A DNA stretch of 64,000 nt from Priestia megaterium NBRC 15308 = ATCC 14581 (GCF_000832985.1 NZ_CP009920.1:2970501-3034500), one strand, 5' to 3'; positions 18,203-26,640 are shown, counted from the first letter of the stretch. Notes: a model not told the origin generated them from the sequence alone. A program made the numbers and translations.

Positions 18203-18241
18203 CTCCTTATTGCAGTTTATTTGTAATAACGGAGTTTTTTT
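18203..18241 (+). terminator. Internal terminator between the two halves of the monooxygenase cluster
   Basis: CTCCTTATTGCA can pair with TTGTAATAACGGAG (one bulge), followed by seven Ts. It lies 40 bp after the DszC-like stop and just before the SsuD-like gene. It may attenuate or separate the downstream genes. Confidence 0.65.
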
Positions 18242-18269
18242 ATGTAGCTTTAAAAAGGGGCGAGTACAA

Positions 18270-19403
18270 GTGGAGTTATTTTGGTTTATTCCAACGTATG
18301 GAGATGGACGTTATTTAGGAAGCCATGAAGGAGCCAGGGCTGCAAGCTATTCTTATTGCAAACAAGTTGCACAAGCTGCGGATGAGCTAGGCTATAGCGG
18401 GGTCTTGCTTCCGACGGGAAAATCATGTGAAGACGCGTGGATTGCTGCATCTACTTTAGTGCCAGTCACTGAAAATCTGAAGTTTTTAGTAGCAGTACGC
18501 CCGGGTTTAATGTCGCCTACACAAGCCGCAAGAATGGCTGCAACATTTGACCGCTTTTCGAAAGGAAGGCTTCTCATTAATGTCGTAGCAGGAGGAGATC
18601 CCGTTGAGCTAGAAGGAGACGGAGTGTTTTTAAACCATCACGATCGCTATGAGCTGACAGATGAATTTTTAACGGTATGGAGAAGGGTATTAAATGAATC
18701 CGATGTTCACTTCGACGGAGACTACTTGAGTGTGAAAGGTGGCGACATACTTTATCCGCCAGTCCAAAAACCGTATCCTCCCCTTTATTTTGGAGGTTCT
18801 TCTCCTGTAGCGATGGACGTTGCCTCAAGGCATATAGACGTCTATTTAACTTGGGGAGAGCCTCCTGCACAAGTCAAAGAGAAAATTGAACGCATGAAAG
18901 AAAAAGCAAAGCAGACAGGAAGAGAAATTCGATTTGGCATCAGGCTTCATGTCATTGTTCGTGAAACTGAAGAAGAAGCCTGGAAAGCTGCAGATGAACT
19001 GATTAAACATGTAGATGAAGAAGCTGTTAAATCAGCCCAAAAAGTATTTTCTCGAATGGATTCAGAAGGTCAAAAACGTATGAGCGCCTTGCATCAAGGT
19101 GACCGTTCAAACTTAGAGGTAAGCCCTAATCTATGGGCTGGTGTAGGGTTAGTTCGAGGAGGAGCAGGGACTGCTTTAGTAGGAGATCCTGATACGGTGG
19201 CACAACGAATCAAAGAATATGCAGAGTTAGGTATCGAAACATTTATTTTATCTGGATACCCCCATTTAGAAGAAGCATATCGAACAGCAGAGCTTTTGTT
19301 TCCAAGGCTTCCAGTTAAGCGTAAGCACGATGAGAACGAGCGCACATTTATCAGTCCATTTGGTGAAGTGAAAGCGAATGATAAAACACCCGCTAAAAGG
19401 TGA
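18270..19403 (+). CDS. ssuD: FMN-dependent alkanesulfonate monooxygenase
   Basis: 377 residues, matching the usual SsuD length. It opens [16 protein letters not shown], and [36 protein letters not shown] and [13 protein letters not shown] follow. It cleaves alkanesulfonates to the aldehyde and sulfite, using FMNH2 from a partner reductase. The GTG at 18270 with AAAGGGGCG upstream is the start; a TTG-type start further upstream would run through the terminator hairpin. The usual SsuABC transporter and SsuE reductase are absent from the window. Confidence 0.88.
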   Translation: MELFWFIPTYGDGRYLGSHEGARAASYSYCKQVAQAADELGYSGVLLPTGKSCEDAWIAASTLVPVTENLKFLVAVRPGLMSPTQAARMAATFDRFSKGRLLINVVAGGDPVELEGDGVFLNHHDRYELTDEFLTVWRRVLNESDVHFDGDYLSVKGGDILYPPVQKPYPPLYFGGSSPVAMDVASRHIDVYLTWGEPPAQVKEKIERMKEKAKQTGREIRFGIRLHVIVRETEEEAWKAADELIKHVDEEAVKSAQKVFSRMDSEGQKRMSALHQGDRSNLEVSPNLWAGVGLVRGGAGTALVGDPDTVAQRIKEYAELGIETFILSGYPHLEEAYRTAELLFPRLPVKRKHDENERTFISPFGEVKANDKTPAKR

Positions 19404-19418
19404 GAAAGGAGGGTAATC

Positions 19419-20609
19419 ATGAACAACACCCAAACGATTGCAGCGTCTCAAGAGAAGATCCTTGAATTGGCTAACCAGTTGGCTAAAGAGTTTTCCAAAA
19501 CCGCTGCAAAAAGAGATAGAGAAGGTGGAACGCCTCTACATGAGCGTAATTTGCTTAGAAAAAGCGGTCTTTTAGCTCTCCCGATTCCTAAAGAATACGG
19601 GGGTTATGGAGCCGGCTGGCCGATTGTTTTTAAAGTCGTGAATATCATTGCGAAAGCAGATAGTTCACTTGCGCACTTGTTGGGGTATCATTATTTGACG
19701 GTTTGTTCGACGTTTCTGTTTGGAAGTACTGAGCAGTACAAAACTTTTTACAAAGAAACAGCAGCTCAGCAGCTATTTTGGGGCAATGCCTTTAACCCTA
19801 GAGATTCAGGACTAAAAGCAGTTCGAGAAAATGGAAGATTAATGCTCAGTGGAAGCAAGAGTTTTTGTTCCGGGGCAACCGATTCAGACCGTTTGTTAGT
19901 ATCGGCTCAAGAAGAAGGAAGCGGTGAGGTATTGCTATGTGTACTTCCTACTTATAGAGCCGGAATCGTTACTGAAGATAATTGGGATGGATTTGGCCAG
20001 CGCCAAACGGATAGCGGAAGTGTAAAGTTTGAAGACGTTATCGTTTATGAAGAAGAAATATTGCGTAAAGCAGCTGAAGAGCAAAAGGTTTTTCCTACGG
20101 TACGAACGCATTTGGCTCAGCTTATGCTCACTCACTTATTGTACGGTATTGCTCAAGGCGCTTTGGAAGAATCAAAAGTTTACGTGAAGGCTCATACAAA
20201 GCCGTGGATAAGTTCAGACGTTGAAGCAGCAGAGCAAGATCCGTACATTATTCAGCAATACGGTGAAATGAGTTTAAACCTTCATGCTTGTTCAGCACTT
20301 ATAGAAAAAGCTGTTGCAGAATTTGATCATGCATGGAAAAAAGAAGATGCGCTAACGAAACAGCAGCGGGGCGAGTCCGGAGTTGCGATTGCGTTGGCCA
20401 AAACATTTACTGTCAAAATGGTCTTACATATTACCTCTACTATATTTGATGGGATGGGAGCGAGAGCCACGTCTGATCAGTATAAATTTGATCGATACTG
20501 GCGCAACGCCCGGACGATTAGCTTACACGATCCTATTGCTTATAAGTTGCGTGACATAGGGAAATGGTGTCTTAGCAGTGAACTGCCGCCTATTACACCA
20601 TATTCATAG
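19419..20609 (+). CDS. Second DszC/SfnB-family flavin-dependent monooxygenase
   Basis: A 396-residue paralogue of the gene at 16981 with the same landmarks: NLLRKSGLLALPIPKEYGG, SGSKSFCSGATDSDRLLV, GFGQRQTDSGSVKFED and the C-terminal RYWRNARTISLHDPIAYKLR. It starts 15 bp after ssuD, with AAAGGAGG upstream, so both are probably co-translated. Two members of this family bracketing SsuD suggest different sulfide or sulfoxide substrates, or successive steps. A repeat element follows and provides its terminator. Confidence 0.82.
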   Translation: MNNTQTIAASQEKILELANQLAKEFSKTAAKRDREGGTPLHERNLLRKSGLLALPIPKEYGGYGAGWPIVFKVVNIIAKADSSLAHLLGYHYLTVCSTFLFGSTEQYKTFYKETAAQQLFWGNAFNPRDSGLKAVRENGRLMLSGSKSFCSGATDSDRLLVSAQEEGSGEVLLCVLPTYRAGIVTEDNWDGFGQRQTDSGSVKFEDVIVYEEEILRKAAEEQKVFPTVRTHLAQLMLTHLLYGIAQGALEESKVYVKAHTKPWISSDVEAAEQDPYIIQQYGEMSLNLHACSALIEKAVAEFDHAWKKEDALTKQQRGESGVAIALAKTFTVKMVLHITSTIFDGMGARATSDQYKFDRYWRNARTISLHDPIAYKLRDIGKWCLSSELPPITPYS

Positions 20610-20620
20610 AAAGTCTGCTA

Positions 20621-20816
20621 AAAAGAGGCTGGGAGAAAAATAGTTTAGTTGAAGGAAGATCCGAACGATGAATCGTTCGGATTTTTTTATGGTGATGGTG
20701 AACGTAGGTTTCATATATTGAGTTGCTTCTAGCGGTGTCTCAAGCAGTTCAGCTCATATATCCCATTTGTTCGTCTTTAGATTGGAATGATGTAGCTATA
20801 TCTCAATCTCTTTTTT
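20621..20816 (+). repeat. Dispersed repeat copy B lacking the 130-bp core
   Basis: This 196-bp element starts AAAAGAGGCTGGGAGAAAA and ends in the inverted form of AAAAAGAGATTGAGATATAGCTACATC. Its two flanks match copies A and C. At the place where those have the GC-rich core it reads CTTCTAGCGGTGTC, joined directly. It therefore has the form of an empty site or a precise deletion. Confidence 0.8.
20659..20689 (+). terminator. Terminator hairpin inside repeat copy B
   Basis: ATCCGAACGAT pairs perfectly with ATCGTTCGGAT and is followed by a T-run. It lies 50 bp after the second DszC-like gene. Confidence 0.88.
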
Positions 20817-20860
20817 GTAGAATAGATATAATTTTTTTAATTAAAAAATAACGAATCAGC

Positions 20861-20902
20861 TTGTTTAAATAGATAAAACTGATATAATGATAACGATTAT
20901 CA
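20861..20902 (+). promoter_or_regulatory. Fur-controlled promoter of the ferric citrate-type uptake operon
   Basis: TTGTTT (20861-20866), a 16-base spacer and TATAAT (20883-20888) form a SigA promoter. A Fur box TGATAACGATTATCA at 20888-20902 overlaps the end of the -10. It differs from the 7-1-7 consensus TGATAATNATTATCA at one base. Confidence 0.85.
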
Positions 20903-20952
20903 GTTTCAAGAGTCGATTATCTACATAAAGATACGAGCAGGAGGAATGACAT

Positions 20953-21897
20953 TTGAATAAGAAAAAAATAGGACTGCTGGCTTTTATTACAATGCTGGCA
21001 ATCGGAATGCTTATCGGCTGCAGCAGCACGAATAAGGGAAATTCAGCTGATGAAAAAAGTGAAAAAACAAGAGTGGTCAAGCATGAGCTTGGAGAGACAA
21101 AGGTAAAAGAGAATCCAAAGCGAGTAGTCGTATTAGAGTTAGGCTTTATTGATGCATTGTTAGATGCTGGTATCAAACCTGTAGGAGTAGCTGATGATGA
21201 TAAAGCAGAACAGCTTATTGATAAAGATGTACTAAAAGAAATCAAAGGATACAAATCAGTTGGCACGCGAGCGCAGCCAAGCTTGGAATCGATTAAACTG
21301 CTGAAGCCCGATTTGATTATCGCCGATTCAGAACGTCATAAAAATGTATACAAAGAATTATCGAAAATTGCGCCAACGATTGAGTTAAAAAACTTAAATG
21401 CTAATTACGATGATTTACTAAATACAGAGTTAAAAGTAGGAGAAGCGGTTGGCAAGAAAGCAAAAGTTGAAAAAGTGGTAGAAGAGCATAAGCAAAAAAT
21501 GAAGGATTTAAAAGCAAAAGCACCAAAAAATCCGGGCAATGTACTTGTTATCGCTGATGCAAATGGTAATATTAATGCTAGAACTTCAAATTTCTTTACA
21601 ACGGGTGTTCTTGAACAATTAGGCTTCAAAAATGCATTAACAGATCCTACAAAAGAGTACAGTGTAAAAATGACAATGGAACAGCTTGTAAAAGCAGATC
21701 CGGACAAACTCATTGTTATGCGAAATGAAAAAGGTCATACGCCTTTAGCAAAACAGCCATTATGGAAAGAGCTAAAAGCGGTTAAAAATAATCAAGTGTA
21801 TGAAGTTGATGTATTTAAATGGTCTCTTCGCCGAAGTGTACAAGGTGCAAATGGTATTGCAGATGAAGCAGAAAAGTTATTATTTGAAGGCAAATAA
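20953..21897 (+). CDS. yfmC: Ferric citrate-type ABC transporter binding lipoprotein (YfmC/FecB-like)
   Basis: A 314-residue lipoprotein (signal ending GMLIGCSS). It shares with E. coli FecB the run RVVVLELGFIDALL, GVADDD, KSVGTRAQPSLESIKLLKPD and IIADSERHKNVYKEL. It would capture ferric citrate or a similar iron complex outside the cell. The start is TTG at 20953, preceded by AGGAGG. Fur box and promoter lie directly upstream. A terminator-like hairpin separates it from the permease genes, which would make the binding protein more abundant than the permease. Confidence 0.85.
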   Translation: MNKKKIGLLAFITMLAIGMLIGCSSTNKGNSADEKSEKTRVVKHELGETKVKENPKRVVVLELGFIDALLDAGIKPVGVADDDKAEQLIDKDVLKEIKGYKSVGTRAQPSLESIKLLKPDLIIADSERHKNVYKELSKIAPTIELKNLNANYDDLLNTELKVGEAVGKKAKVEKVVEEHKQKMKDLKAKAPKNPGNVLVIADANGNINARTSNFFTTGVLEQLGFKNALTDPTKEYSVKMTMEQLVKADPDKLIVMRNEKGHTPLAKQPLWKELKAVKNNQVYEVDVFKWSLRRSVQGANGIADEAEKLLFEGK

Positions 21898-21904
21898 TAA
21901 CGAA

Positions 21905-21941
21905 GAAAAGAACAATCCAGCGGGATTGTTCTTTTCTTTTT
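21905..21941 (+). terminator. Intra-operon attenuating terminator after the binding-protein gene
   Basis: GAAAAGAACAATCC / GGATTGTTCTTTTC with a 4-base loop and a T-run. The permease gene begins 36 bp later with no separate promoter that I can identify. Confidence 0.85.
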
Positions 21942-21976
21942 AATGAACTTTCAAATGGAAGGAGGCGCATTCTACT

Positions 21977-23011
21977 ATGAAAGCTGTTCACGGCTTATCC
22001 AAAAGAAACAAATCTCCGCTTCGTATAATAGCTACTTTTCTTGCGGTTATTATTCTTTTACTGATTTCAATGTTTTTATCTATTTCCATCGGTTCTATAC
22101 ATATTTCTTTTGGAACGATTAAGCAAGCTATACTAAATTTTGACGGATCAAAAGAACAGTCTATTATTCAAACTGTCCGTCTGCCTCGCTTATTGGTAAC
22201 GGCATTTGTTGGCGCTAATTTGGCTGTCGCTGGAGCTTTGATGCAAGCATTAACTAGAAATCCGTTAGCTTCTCCTGGAATTTTTGGTATTAATGCCGGC
22301 GCATCAGCGGCAATGGTATTTTTAACGGTTTTAGTGCCTAGTGTAAGCATGATTGGCGGGGTATTTGGTGCATTTTTAGGAGGCGCATTTGCTGCTGTTA
22401 TTGTTTATGTCATGAGTTCGTTGATTAAAGGAGGCGACAGTGATGTAAAGCTTGCTTTAACAGGTGTTGCTATACAAGGTATGCTTATGTCTCTCACGCA
22501 AACGCTGCTGATTTTTAATGAAAGCAAAACAGAAGGCGTTATGTTCTGGCTCACCGGTTCAGTTATTGGGCGAGATTGGGGACATGTTCATGTATTGGTT
22601 CCTTTTAGCATCGCGGGCCTGCTTATTGCGTTTGGTCTGGGAAGAGCGTCTTCTTTATTGTCTTTAGGAGATGACGTAGCTAGAGGACTCGGGCAGCGAG
22701 TCTTTGCCATTAGAGCGTTCACTGCAGTTGTTGTGATTGTATTAGCAGGTGTTTCGGTGGCAATTGCGGGTCCCATTGGCTTTGTAGGGCTTGTTGTTCC
22801 TCATATGGTACGCTATTTAATAGGTGTAGATTACCGGTTCGTTTTGCCAATGAGCGCGCTGCTTGGTGCATCTTTATTGCTGCTAGCAGACGTATTATCA
22901 CGATTTATTACATACCCGTATGAGACTCCTGTAGGTGCAGTAACAGCATTGCTCGGAACGCCGTACTTTATTTACTTAGCGAGACGCAAAAAAACAGAAA
23001 GGAAGGCATGA
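21977..23011 (+). CDS. yfmD: FecCD-family iron ABC transporter permease (YfmD-like)
   Basis: A 344-residue permease of the BtuC/FecCD family with about nine to ten membrane helices. Family motifs are RLPRLLVTAFVGANLAVAGALMQ (around residues 64-86), TRNPLASPGIFGINAGAS, DDVARGLGQRV and GPIGFVGLVVPHMVR. It forms the membrane channel with the next gene, overlapping its start by 4 bases (ATGA). Confidence 0.88.
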   Translation: MKAVHGLSKRNKSPLRIIATFLAVIILLLISMFLSISIGSIHISFGTIKQAILNFDGSKEQSIIQTVRLPRLLVTAFVGANLAVAGALMQALTRNPLASPGIFGINAGASAAMVFLTVLVPSVSMIGGVFGAFLGGAFAAVIVYVMSSLIKGGDSDVKLALTGVAIQGMLMSLTQTLLIFNESKTEGVMFWLTGSVIGRDWGHVHVLVPFSIAGLLIAFGLGRASSLLSLGDDVARGLGQRVFAIRAFTAVVVIVLAGVSVAIAGPIGFVGLVVPHMVRYLIGVDYRFVLPMSALLGASLLLLADVLSRFITYPYETPVGAVTALLGTPYFIYLARRKKTERKA

Positions 23012-24033
23012 GTTATATGCAGACTGTCAATAAAACAAAAAAGCAGCCATCTCGATTCAAGTCTGTCGGCCTGTTTATCATTCTTTCTGTCTTAATTATA
23101 GCGCTGAGTGTGATAAGCCTTAGCTTAGGAGACATTAACATACCTCCTCTAGACATTATTACGTCTTTTATTGGTATTGGCGATCCTGACTTGACGTCCA
23201 TTTTAGTAGAATTTCGTCTGCCTCGTATTTTGCTGGCTATTTTAACAGGAGTCGGCCTAGCTGTGTCCGGAGTCGTCGTACAGTCCATTATGAGAAATCC
23301 GCTCGCTAGTCCAGATACATTAGGTCTATCAAGCGGATCAGGATTAGCAGCTGTTGCAGTCACTATTTTACTGCCTTTAGCAACCCCATCCGTTTTATCC
23401 GTCGCTGCGTTTGCAGGAGGCTCGCTTGTCTTTGTAATCGTCTATTTGCTTGCTTATAAAAAAGGAGTAGAACCTATTCGATTTGCATTAATAGGTGTAG
23501 CAGTCAGCGCTTTTTGTTCATCCGGTATTCATTTGTTAATTTCAAAAGCAAATCCAAACGTAAATGCGGCACTGATTTGGCTGAGCGGCAGCTTATGGGG
23601 AAGAACATGGGATCAATTAATTGGTTTACTTCCCTGGGTCGTTATATTAGTACCGCTGATTTGGCTGTTAGCTGCCCGGTTAGATTTAATTCATCTAGGT
23701 GATGAAGTGGCTCGAGGACTAGGGGCTAGAGTAGAGTTAATTCGTCTAGTATTGCTGGCAAGCGCAGTGGCAATGACGGCTGCGGTTGTATCGGTGGTTG
23801 GCACAATTGGCTTTGTAGGGCTTATTATTCCTCATGTGGCCAAGCGGTTAGTGGGACCGAGACACAAAAAATTGATTCCTACAGCCGCTTTGCTTGGCGC
23901 TTTGTTTGTACTAGCAGCAGATTTAATTGGGAGAGGAATTGCTCCTCCGATTGAAATTCCGGCTGGGCTAATCATCGGCATTATCGGCGCTCCGTATTTT
24001 CTTTATTTATTGTGGAGAGAATCTAAAAAATAA
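23008..24033 (+). CDS. yfmE: FecCD-family iron ABC transporter permease (YfmE-like)
   Basis: A 341-residue partner permease with the same landmarks: RLPRILLAILTGVGLAVSG, RNPLASPDTLGLSSGSG, DEVARGLGARV and GTIGFVGLIIPHVAKR. ATG at 23008 overlaps the yfmD-like stop and follows AAGGAAGGC; ATG at 23017 is an alternative. In B. subtilis a yfmF ATPase gene follows. Here a strong terminator follows, so the ATPase must come from elsewhere in the genome. Confidence 0.87.
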   Translation: MSYMQTVNKTKKQPSRFKSVGLFIILSVLIIALSVISLSLGDINIPPLDIITSFIGIGDPDLTSILVEFRLPRILLAILTGVGLAVSGVVVQSIMRNPLASPDTLGLSSGSGLAAVAVTILLPLATPSVLSVAAFAGGSLVFVIVYLLAYKKGVEPIRFALIGVAVSAFCSSGIHLLISKANPNVNAALIWLSGSLWGRTWDQLIGLLPWVVILVPLIWLLAARLDLIHLGDEVARGLGARVELIRLVLLASAVAMTAAVVSVVGTIGFVGLIIPHVAKRLVGPRHKKLIPTAALLGALFVLAADLIGRGIAPPIEIPAGLIIGIIGAPYFLYLLWRESKK

Positions 24034-24877
24034 GCTCGCGCTAAAGCGCGAGCTTATTTTTATTCCAAATGAATTTTTTGGGAATGGAATATGCGGAGGC
24101 TCTTCTAGCCATCCTTGTTCAATACTTATTCTTGATACTTCTTTGGCGTATTCCAAAATTTCATTCGTGAAGTTTGTATAGTTTAAAGCGAGATCTAAAC
24201 GCGGGCTCGTTGACATCGCCAGCCCGTATCCACGTACATTTTCAGTAATCATCGCGGCCAGGTGAAACATCATGAGTTTTTCTGAAAATGGAGGAATGGA
24301 AGACTTTTCTACTCCGTAATCCCACTTCATTGTGACCGGTATGTTTTCTACCATTAGCGGTTGTGACAGGGATTCAATGTGCTGCTGTACCTGCTCTCTA
24401 CCTTTTAACAAAAAAGCTTGAATTTCCTGAGAAGGAGCTGTTTGAGCAAACCCTAAAATTAAATCCTTTGCAATTAAGTTCGTCTGTATGCTTGACACGA
24501 TATGAGAAATTTCAATGACCGTTAACGGCCGCTTTTCATCAAAATAGCTTCCTAAGAAGAGTTCTTTATCGTTTGAAATATGCTTCAAATAAAGCAAATA
24601 AAAAGAATCCGAAAATAATTTTGGAGCTTCAACATTAAGGTCTTCTTCGCCGAAACCTAGCGGGATTGGCATATTTTCTTTTAAAAAGATAGCAGTGAGC
24701 GCATCACTGTTTTTTGTTGTGATGCAGTGTACCTTGAATCGCTTTTTGAATATCTAAATCGTCTACATGACACAGAAAATGGTTAATCATACAAGAAATT
24801 GCTTTATCGTTCATATATTGCTTCCAAATAACAGCCATCTCGGCGGCTGATAGTGGAGAAAATGATTGATTGTTCAT
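24007..24877 (-). pseudogene. DUF3231-family gene with a single frameshift
   Basis: Translation from ATG 24877 (with GAGGAG upstream) gives MNNQSFSPLSAAEMAVIWKQ and onward to LHHNKKQ-stop. The next frame then continues SDALTAIFLKENMPIPLGFG and the rest of a DUF3231 protein. Removing one base from the A6 run (minus strand; 24710-24715) joins them as HHNKNSDALTAIF. DUF3231 proteins in Bacillus are about 330 residues; the rejoined frame gives about 290. Function unknown. The last residues (ISSRFSASLFFRFSPQ) read through the yfmE end and terminator, so the natural C-terminus may also be lost. A sequencing error cannot be excluded. Confidence 0.75.
24027..24063. terminator. Bidirectional terminator after the iron permease
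   Basis: AAATAAGCTCGCGC / GCGCGAGCTTATTT with a TAAA loop and T/A-runs on both sides. The stop codon of the permease lies inside the left arm, and the C-terminal codons of the minus-strand DUF3231 frame run through it. Confidence 0.9.
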
Positions 24878-25125
24878 AATAAACTCCTCATATATAGATA
24901 ATTAACAAGTTTCTAAAAGATTATCAACTAGTATAAGTCAAAGGAAGTAAGATAAACACTATAGAAAGTAAAAAAAGTATCAACATTTTACTATAAGAGT
25001 AACCGTCATACATAATTTAAAGGTTCTTTTAGGAAAAGAAGAGTTCAACCGCTTCTTTCTTGCAAAGCAGAAATAAAACCGAAATAATAAATGAAGAAAG
25101 TTAGGCAAGAAAGGAGTTTCATTAT

Positions 25126-25944
25126 ATGCCAGAAGGTCCAGAAATTAGACGAGCAGCCGATGAAGTGGAAAAAGCGATTATTAGTCTTCCCGTTAGCGAG
25201 ATATGGTTTGCTTTTCCATCTTTACAGCATTACGAAGAAGTATTAACGGGTGCTCGTATTAAAAGGGTAGATACAAAAGGGAAGGCTATGCTTATTCGTT
25301 TTGACAATGGCTATACCATTTATTCACATAATCAGCTTTATGGAAAATGGTATGTACGTTCATCTTACAATTATCCATCTACAACCAGACAGTTGCGTCT
25401 TGCTATTCATAATGAAAAGAAATCAGCGTTGCTCTATAGCGCTTCTGATATTGAAGTATTGCGTGATGAAGAAGTTTCTGCTCATCCTTTTGTATCAAGA
25501 GTAGGTCCGGATATTTTAAGTGAAGAAGTAACGGCAAATGAGCTTTTAGATCGCTTTTACTCTAAGCGATTTTACCGCAGAAAATGGGCGTCGCTGCTGC
25601 TAGACCAAAGCTTTATAGCGGGGATTGGAAATTATTTGCGCAGTGAAATCCTATTTGTAGCGGGAATTAATCCTGCATCTCGTCCGGTAGACTGCACGGA
25701 AGAACAGCTTAAAAAGGCAGCTGAAGCAACCATTTCTCTTGTCAAACAGTCCTATGAAACGGGTGGCATTACAAATGATGTAAAGCTTGCTGAAACGTTA
25801 AAAAAGAAAGGCCAAAAGCGCTCTGAATACCGCCACTGGGTTTTTAACCGTGAAGGAGAAGCTTGCCGAATTGACGGCACGCATATCTTAAAAGTGCAAG
25901 CTGCTTCTAGAAGGCTTTATTACTGTCCTACTTGTCAAAAATAG
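25126..25944 (+). CDS. nei: Endonuclease VIII-type DNA glycosylase (Nei)
   Basis: A 272-residue Fpg/Nei-family bifunctional glycosylase/AP lyase. It starts MPEGPEIRRAADEVEKAI, with the catalytic Pro2-Glu3 and the Nei-type RRAAD. The H2TH region follows LLDQSFIAGIGNYLRSEILF (residues about 160-180). The C-terminal zinc-finger region reads REGEACRIDG...YYCPTCQK. In this finger the second cysteine of the first pair is replaced by aspartate (CRID instead of CxxC). It removes oxidised pyrimidines. It is monocistronic, with AAAGGAG upstream. Confidence 0.85.
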   Translation: MPEGPEIRRAADEVEKAIISLPVSEIWFAFPSLQHYEEVLTGARIKRVDTKGKAMLIRFDNGYTIYSHNQLYGKWYVRSSYNYPSTTRQLRLAIHNEKKSALLYSASDIEVLRDEEVSAHPFVSRVGPDILSEEVTANELLDRFYSKRFYRRKWASLLLDQSFIAGIGNYLRSEILFVAGINPASRPVDCTEEQLKKAAEATISLVKQSYETGGITNDVKLAETLKKKGQKRSEYRHWVFNREGEACRIDGTHILKVQAASRRLYYCPTCQK

Positions 25945-25972
25945 CAGGATATATTTATTCTGCTATTTTTTT
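25940..25972 (+). terminator. Terminator after nei
   Basis: AATAGCAG / CTGCTATT with a T-run, starting at the nei stop codon. Confidence 0.8.
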
Positions 25973-25982
25973 GATGCGGGAA

Positions 25983-26000
25983 TGAATGACTGTTCATTTT
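25983..26000. promoter_or_regulatory. FadR-like operator upstream of the MaoC gene
   Basis: TGAATGA-CTGT-TCATTTT matches the B. subtilis FadR box form TGAATGA-N4-TCATTCA except for the last two bases. The spacer is 4 bases, unlike the 3-base spacer of the polyamine operators. A possible -10 (TATAGT) follows. Confidence 0.55.
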
Positions 26001-26049
26001 TTGTGATATAGTTAAAAAGTAAAGTCTTAATCTTAAGGGGAGGGATAAG

Positions 26050-26427
26050 ATGGAATGTAAAACAGGAGATACATTTACGTGGCAAAGAACGTTTCAAGAG
26101 GAAGAAATCATGCAGTTTGCAGAGATGACTGGAGACCGGGGCAAACATCATATAGAACGTGACGAAAAAGGGCGGCTAATGGTGCATGGACTTATGACTG
26201 CTAGCATTGGAACAAAAATAGGAGGAGACTTAAACTATATTGCAAGAGAAATGGTGAGTGAATTTCTTCGTCCAGTTTTTGCAGGAGATACAGTTACCTG
26301 TGAATGCATATTAACTGAAGTAGAAAAAGCAGATGGTTTTCAAAAAGTGAAAATTAAATCAGTATATCGAAATCAACAAGGTAAAGAAGTACTGATAGGG
26401 ACAAGTAATGGAATTATTAGAGATTAA
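26050..26427 (+). CDS. MaoC-like hot-dog enoyl-CoA hydratase
   Basis: A 125-residue single hot-dog domain of the MaoC/(R)-specific enoyl-CoA hydratase type. FAEMTGDRGKHHIE and VHGLMTASIGTKIGG contain the expected Asp/His catalytic segment in variant form (GDRGKHHIE for GDxNPxH). FLRPVFAGDTVTCECILTEV is the second half of the domain. It probably hydrates enoyl-CoA in fatty-acid breakdown, consistent with the FadR-like box upstream. GGGGAGGG precedes the ATG. Confidence 0.75.
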   Translation: MECKTGDTFTWQRTFQEEEIMQFAEMTGDRGKHHIERDEKGRLMVHGLMTASIGTKIGGDLNYIAREMVSEFLRPVFAGDTVTCECILTEVEKADGFQKVKIKSVYRNQQGKEVLIGTSNGIIRD

Positions 26428-26429
26428 AA

Positions 26430-26443
26430 TGAAAACGTTAACA
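26430..26443. promoter_or_regulatory. Perfect cre site directly after the MaoC gene
   Basis: TGAAAACGTTAACA satisfies every position of the CcpA cre consensus TGWAANCGNTNWCA. It sits 3 bases after the stop codon and before the terminator. Confidence 0.6.
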
Positions 26444-26467
26444 AAAATAAGTTATGAAGGTTGTTAG

Positions 26468-26494
26468 AAAAGTCACGGATTCGTGACTTTTTTA
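26468..26494 (+). terminator. Terminator after the MaoC gene
   Basis: AAAAGTCACG / CGTGACTTTT with a 4-base loop and T-run. Confidence 0.88.
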
Positions 26495-26640
26495 TTGTGC
26501 AAGTTCCTTCTTTTATTGTTTACCATTTAAATGTAAATATGGTAATTTAATAAAGTTGGGTTTTATAAATGGTAAAAATGTGTATTTACTAAGTACATAG
26601 ATTCTTATTTTTGGAAAAATATTTAAAAAGGAGTTCTTAC

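Noticed and set aside
24007-24672. DUF3231 frame as an independent gene starting at 24672
   Set aside because: No ribosome binding site at that ATG, and the preceding residues of the family are present in the adjacent frame up to 24877. A frameshifted single gene explains it better.
25983-26000. Fifth operator of the polyamine TetR regulator
   Set aside because: The half sites are similar, but the spacing is 4 and not 3 and the right arm is degraded. It fits a FadR box before a fatty-acid enzyme better.
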